Origin: Strix aluco
Taxonomy: Eukaryota > Chordata > Aves > Strigiformes > Strigidae
Assembly (NCBI RefSeq): GCF_031877795.1
Contig: NC_133934.1
Location: 103,542,610 to 103,606,609, forward strand
DNA length: 64,000 bases
Direction of reading: 5' to 3'
In this document: piece by piece, positions 59,641-64,000 of the stretch
Numbering within the stretch: the first letter of the stretch is position 1
Layout: each line of letters begins with the position of its first letter
Translations under genes and position numbers: made by a program
Notes under the pieces: model-generated
The model's input: the letters and a program-made list of their open reading frames with translations, nothing else
Told to the model about the DNA's origin: nothing
Database searches by the model: none

Positions 59641-61439
59641 GTTTGCTTTGCTGCATTTCATTCATAGATTGGTCACCTATATATGTTATTTATACCATTT
59701 TCTTCTGTGCAAAAATCTAGGAACTGTTTTTGTTGTGTTGAGAGTCAGATTTCTGATACGTTTCATAGGGGTGAAGTGTTTCTCCTGATGCCGCTGCTGA
59801 GGCAGCTGTGGTGTGCTGAGGAAACATGGTACTGGAGGGCTGGTGCTGGTGAGGTTACATGGGTACTGGAGCAAGGTCTTGCGGCACAACTATGGTACAA
59901 AATTTGTTTTAAAGTGTTTTTCATAGCAGAATACAGATAATATTGATAATATAATATAATAATACTGGATTTTTATGGGTATGTTTGCTACAGAGGGATA
60001 ATAGAGAACACAGCAACAAAAGCAAGAAATAGAGAAAGAAGTGAAACCAAAAGAGAACATGTAAATAAACAAGCAAAGTGTTAGCTAGTGTTGTGACCAT
60101 GTGAGCTGTTGGAAGAAAACAGGAGTTACAGTTTAGCAAATCCCAATTCCTTTTGTTGTACAGCCCCAGTTTTGCTGAACAATACTCTTTTAGATGTCTC
60201 CTGTAAGTCGAGCATCTATTAAAACAGCCTTTGAAAATGAACTGGCTTGTACCAGCTCCTGCTAATTTGGTCAGGGGTCACTAAAATCCTGATGTGGTGG
60301 AAAGCAGCAATAACTTCCCCAGCATGGGAGTGGTACTTCAAGGACCAAACACATTTTTAAGGCTGAGCAGCAGTAGGGAAAGACTGAGCCGGGGAAGGGA
60401 GGGAAGATCCTGATTTGGCTGTTCCCCTGGGTGAGCAGTGCCCCGGGGAGCTGGAGCTCCCTGCCCGAGCATCGCTGGGAAGAGCTGCAATGCTGCTAAA
60501 GTACAGCGGCTCTGCTGCCTTCCTCAGCCTCTGACTCAGCAGAGCCCAGTGCTGTAGACCTCGTGTCAGGTACAGCCCTACAGCTTGCTGGCTTTGAGGA
60601 GATGTGCAACATGTTTGGGAAAATGAAGTTGTGCTGAGTTCAGGGCTGCAGGGTCAGCGTCAAACTCCTGCCAGGCTTCTCCAGTCTGCCCACTGGGGTT
60701 CCTGGCCCTGTGCTCATTCCCCAGGGATGAGAAGGGTATTTGAGGTGGGGCAAGAAGGGATGAAAGGGGCAAGGGGGCCCTGAGATCTCACATCGTCCTT
60801 TGAAAGGTGCTTTCGGATCTAGAAAGGTCAGGGAAAGTTAAGGGAGCTACATCTGCGTGTGGAGTCCTCCTCCCTGTCCCCTGAACTATTATCATCCCCT
60901 GCATGGCACAGCACTGAAACCCAAACTGGCTTCTGGGGGCTTTGCTTTTTTTTTTTGAAAAAGTGATTTCTTTCTGAAGTGCAATTGTATTAAAAAAAAA
61001 GAAAAAAGAAGAAAATCCCCATTTTGAGAATTAAGAGAAACTTTATCAGACTTGTTCACTGTAATAGTAATTTTTCTCTTTAACCTGTACCATTTAAAAA
61101 TGCTGAACTGCATTTTTGCTCCTACTTAAAGGTGCCATGAGCCTTGTAAACATAAACCAAGCACAGGACATTTCAACCCAGGAGCCAACCATTTTACAGA
61201 TTTGTAACAGTCTAAAGAAAAATGCCTTTATGCTAAGAAATACCACACAGTCATAGGAGTCACTGCCTTGTTTGCTACAATGCCCAATGCTTATTTTAAG
61301 TCCTAACTCTGCTATTCTTTATTGCTGTTTTCATTTCTGATACAGTTCTGCTTGTGTATCTTCCAACTGAACATACCGTGCTTCTGTTTAACTGTCTATT
61401 TATAGTCATAAGAGAAATAACCATATAAAATAAATGCAT

Positions 61440-61860
61440 CTTGATGCATAGCTGTGCAGGAGTACAGATGTTTTATTAATGAAAATGAATCCAGCTTTTT
61501 GTAAGTCATGGCAGCAATATAACATATCATTGTTTGCTTCTCCGCTAGACAGTCCCTGCTGTTTTTACATAGAAATTCCTGTAATACTTAATGGACATCT
61601 GGAAGAATTCAGCCAATTAATCGAATTCACGCAGGAGCTAGGCTAATGGCTGTCTGAAAGGCAGATTACATTAAATCAAACTTGCAATATGAATGAAAGT
61701 ACTTAATCATACATGCAACATTCATTAGACGCGGCACAGCAAGTGTTTTGATTACTTTAATGAAAGATCAGGTAAAGTGCATCAACTGAACAGATTGAAG
61801 AGACAGCATGCTTACAAATGTTTGATTATGTTGACTATCAACAGAAACAGTGCCAGTAAT
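61440..61860. other. Candidate conserved non-coding element
   Basis: Unique, AT-rich, repeat-free sequence with many homeodomain-type cores (TTAATGA, CCAATTAATCGAATTC, ATTAAATC) and paired GAATTC motifs. It has no coding frame. The texture is that of a developmental enhancer in a gene desert, but conservation cannot be seen from one sequence. Confidence 0.3.
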
Positions 61861-61878
61861 TTATAGCAAAACATATTT

Positions 61879-61920
61879 GGAGGAGGAGGAGGAGGAGGAG
61901 GAGGAGGAGGAGGAGGAGGA
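61879..61920 (+). repeat. (GGA)14 microsatellite
   Basis: Fourteen uninterrupted GGA units (42 bases) directly follow the AT-rich candidate conserved element ending near 61860. Pure triplet runs of this length are usually length-polymorphic. Confidence 0.95.
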
Positions 61921-64000
61921 TAGAGCTGGTGAACTTGGGAGGGGAAGTGAACTTTGGGCCTCGCCTCCAAGCACTTAAATTAATAGTCAGGATAGGGAGA
62001 CTTTAATCAAATGTCATGAAAGAAGCAAAACAGATGTATCTGGAGAATCCTGTACAGCAACTCCTAGGGATCACTTGTGTTTGCAGTACTCAGAGCTTGA
62101 TGCTAGCTTTGAGTCCCCTGTGTTTTGTCTGACTTTGGAGTAAACAGAGCTAAGTCCTAACTGGAAAAAATATTTTCAAAACAATGGGATTCATGCTTGA
62201 TTTTTTGGTCTGCAAAAGGTAATGGTTTTGGCTTGCTGTTGCTCTTCCCCTCGGGCTGTGCTGAAGACCCTCCAGCCGCCACTGCCCTTGCCCTCTGCGG
62301 CGGGTGCTGGTTCCCAGGGAGGAGAGTGCAGCTGAAGAGGAGCTTTGGTTGCCACATTTTCCCTTTTCCAGCCTCGTCAGCCAGCAGAGCAGTTTGTTGT
62401 TACTCCTCCAGGCTGCCCATGGGTGTTGACCCACCAAATATGGGCAGAGTCTCCAGGCTGATGCCCTTGCCAAGAGCCAGTGTTGCAGCCTCGCCCCTCC
62501 AAAGCTTGGTGTACGATAGGTGTTCACCAGGTCTCATTTGGGGATGAGCAGGATGACTGACCTCAGAAGCTGGAGGTGCACTTTTGGAAAAGAGCAGCAG
62601 GTCTCTGGCTCAGGGCTGCCTTCCCTTTGCCCTTCTCCTCCATATTCCCTGCACAGAGATGAATCACCATTTTCTTTCGGGAGCTGTCACCTTCCTTGGT
62701 GTTTTTGTGAGATGCAGGCACCCAGCTCAGATGTGTTTTGTCTCCTTGTAATGCAGTTTTCCTGCTTGCTTCTTTAGGGCGCTGCTCTGCCTAGCTGTTT
62801 GTAGCCACCTTTCTGTGTTGGTTTGCTCTATTTCTCCCATTCCCTGCCACTGTTTTTCCTTATCACTGTCCCTTGTGCTCCATCTGCCCCTTTGCAGCTG
62901 TTCCTGGCAATGATGGCTCCTGTGCTGCCATCTGCTTTGCAGTGGCCAGGATGTACCTACACCTCATTCCTTAATAATTCCTGTCATTCCTTTGCATAGG
63001 CAAGCGAAGCTGCAGTGACATACGTCCTTCTGGCAGGAGCTACTTGCAGCTCGGGCAGGAGAGGGAACTGGGAATTCTGTGTGACCTGAAGAAAATGGAG
63101 GGAGAAGTAGACAGTGCACCACAGAGTGGGGATGTGAAAAAGGTCTTGGGCAACAGCCCTGAGGAATCACCTGTTGCCCCTTTGAGCCAGAGGTATTTTA
63201 TGGAGGAAGCTGGCCTTGGCACAGGGGTATGAAAACATTTGGGACGGGGCAGGGGGAGAAGAAAAAGGTAAATATTTTCCTGAAGGCTCAGCTCCCTGCA
63301 CCACACCCCTGCAGGATTGGACATGCTCCAGCACCAGCACAAGAGCAGGATGAAGTGTGGCCATAACAAAGTATTTGTGGCTGTGATTCACCTGGTCCCG
63401 CTCTCTGCTCTCCAGAAGCCTCCTGGATTGAGCCCTTTTGGGAAATAAAGCAAACCACAGGTTTCTCTGTCCTGCCTGGACTTTACTGGAGGCAGACATG
63501 GAGCTTCCCAGCCCCGCATGCAGCATAGGCACCACACAGAAGCTTCATTTCTCCCGTCTTCCTGCTGCCTCCTCTTGTCTCTTCAGTTGTTGCTCTCTTC
63601 TCATGCAGAGCTGTCCACCTATCTGCATGTACATCTGCACGCAATGCAGCTGGGACTCGGCCTCGCTGAAAGCCACTATTGCTATTCATATAATTAATAA
63701 CCATGACCTTTCTGTACAAGGAGTATCTTTTTCAGTGAATTACAACATATAATGATGTTTGTAGGAAACAAACTGCTGAGTATCTCATGCTGAAGGAAGC
63801 CAAAGCTTCCTATTTATGACATGGTGAGATCAATAAATAACTCCATTACAGGCAAATTTGTCATGGCAAATGGCTTCAGCCTGTGGGGTTTGAGCTGAAA
63901 TCCAGCTGAAATCTGTAATGAAATAACGAAAGTCATAATGGTCCCACTGAGGTCCTGGATGACTTGTATGAGTTTGGGAATGTCGGGCTGCTCCCTGGAG

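Larger units (their letters stand above)
48481..64000. other. Right-hand AT-rich intergenic region
   Basis: No gene recognised to the window end. By mammalian synteny INSM2 (intronless) would lie further in this direction, but no zinc-finger frame is present. Contents are the candidate conserved elements, simple repeats and homopolymer runs listed separately, and an inverted repeat GGGAGCT-GG-AGCTCCC at 60446-60461. The stretch near 54600-54760 has an AATAAA close to a TG-rich segment and might be an old LTR, but I cannot support it. Confidence 0.55.

Noticed and set aside
60446-60461. Inverted repeat GGGAGCT-GG-AGCTCCC as a possible small RNA hairpin or MITE
   Set aside because: The stem is only 7 bp with a 2-base loop and no flanking pairing, so it is within chance expectation.

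Overview
This is vertebrate, almost certainly bird, nuclear DNA. The evidence is a split NFKBIA (IkappaB-alpha) gene with short introns of about 0.1-0.5 kb and canonical GT-AG junctions, a CR1-family LINE (the dominant avian retrotransposon), low interspersed-repeat content, and a CpG-island promoter. No bacterial operons, tRNAs, rRNAs, CRISPR arrays or viral genes are visible. Nearly all long open frames are chance frames or shadows.

The only protein-coding host gene I can support is NFKBIA, on the minus strand. Its six coding exons lie between 27717 (ATG) and 24768 (stop) and join in frame to 313 codons. The promoter and CpG island lie around 27.2-28.3 kb, with a TATA-like box at 27771-27776 and kappaB sites just upstream. 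The 3'UTR runs to about 24.07 kb, ending after an ATTAAA signal. The protein carries the phosphodegron, an N-terminal export-type leucine segment, six ankyrin-type repeats and an acidic PEST tail, so it should be a fully functional inhibitor of NF-kappaB. Consensus kappaB decamers are over-represented in and around the gene (3' flank, intron 2, promoter, upstream flank), as expected for a gene under NF-kappaB feedback.

Layout: 1-12.4 kb, intergenic, with a degenerate tandem-repeat or LTR-like patch near 0.8-1.25 kb. 12.4-13.9 kb, a 5'-truncated CR1 on the minus strand with a long open reverse-transcriptase frame. 13.9-24.07 kb, intergenic. 24.07-28.3 kb, NFKBIA and its CpG island. 28.3-39.4 kb, upstream intergenic DNA with further kappaB motifs. 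39.4-39.7 kb, an orphan CpG-rich patch with a CTCF-like core and a good splice donor. 39.8-47.4 kb, intergenic. 47.4-47.65 kb, a second orphan CpG-rich patch with a short GC tandem repeat and a splice donor. 47.7-64 kb, AT-rich intergenic DNA with several unique, homeodomain-motif-rich stretches that look like conserved non-coding elements, plus a (GGA)14 microsatellite and a C11-T18-purine tract.

I found no convincing new multi-gene system. The observations most worth checking are the intragenic and flanking kappaB cluster, the two orphan CpG islands as possible lncRNA or enhancer promoters, and the candidate conserved elements on the right side.
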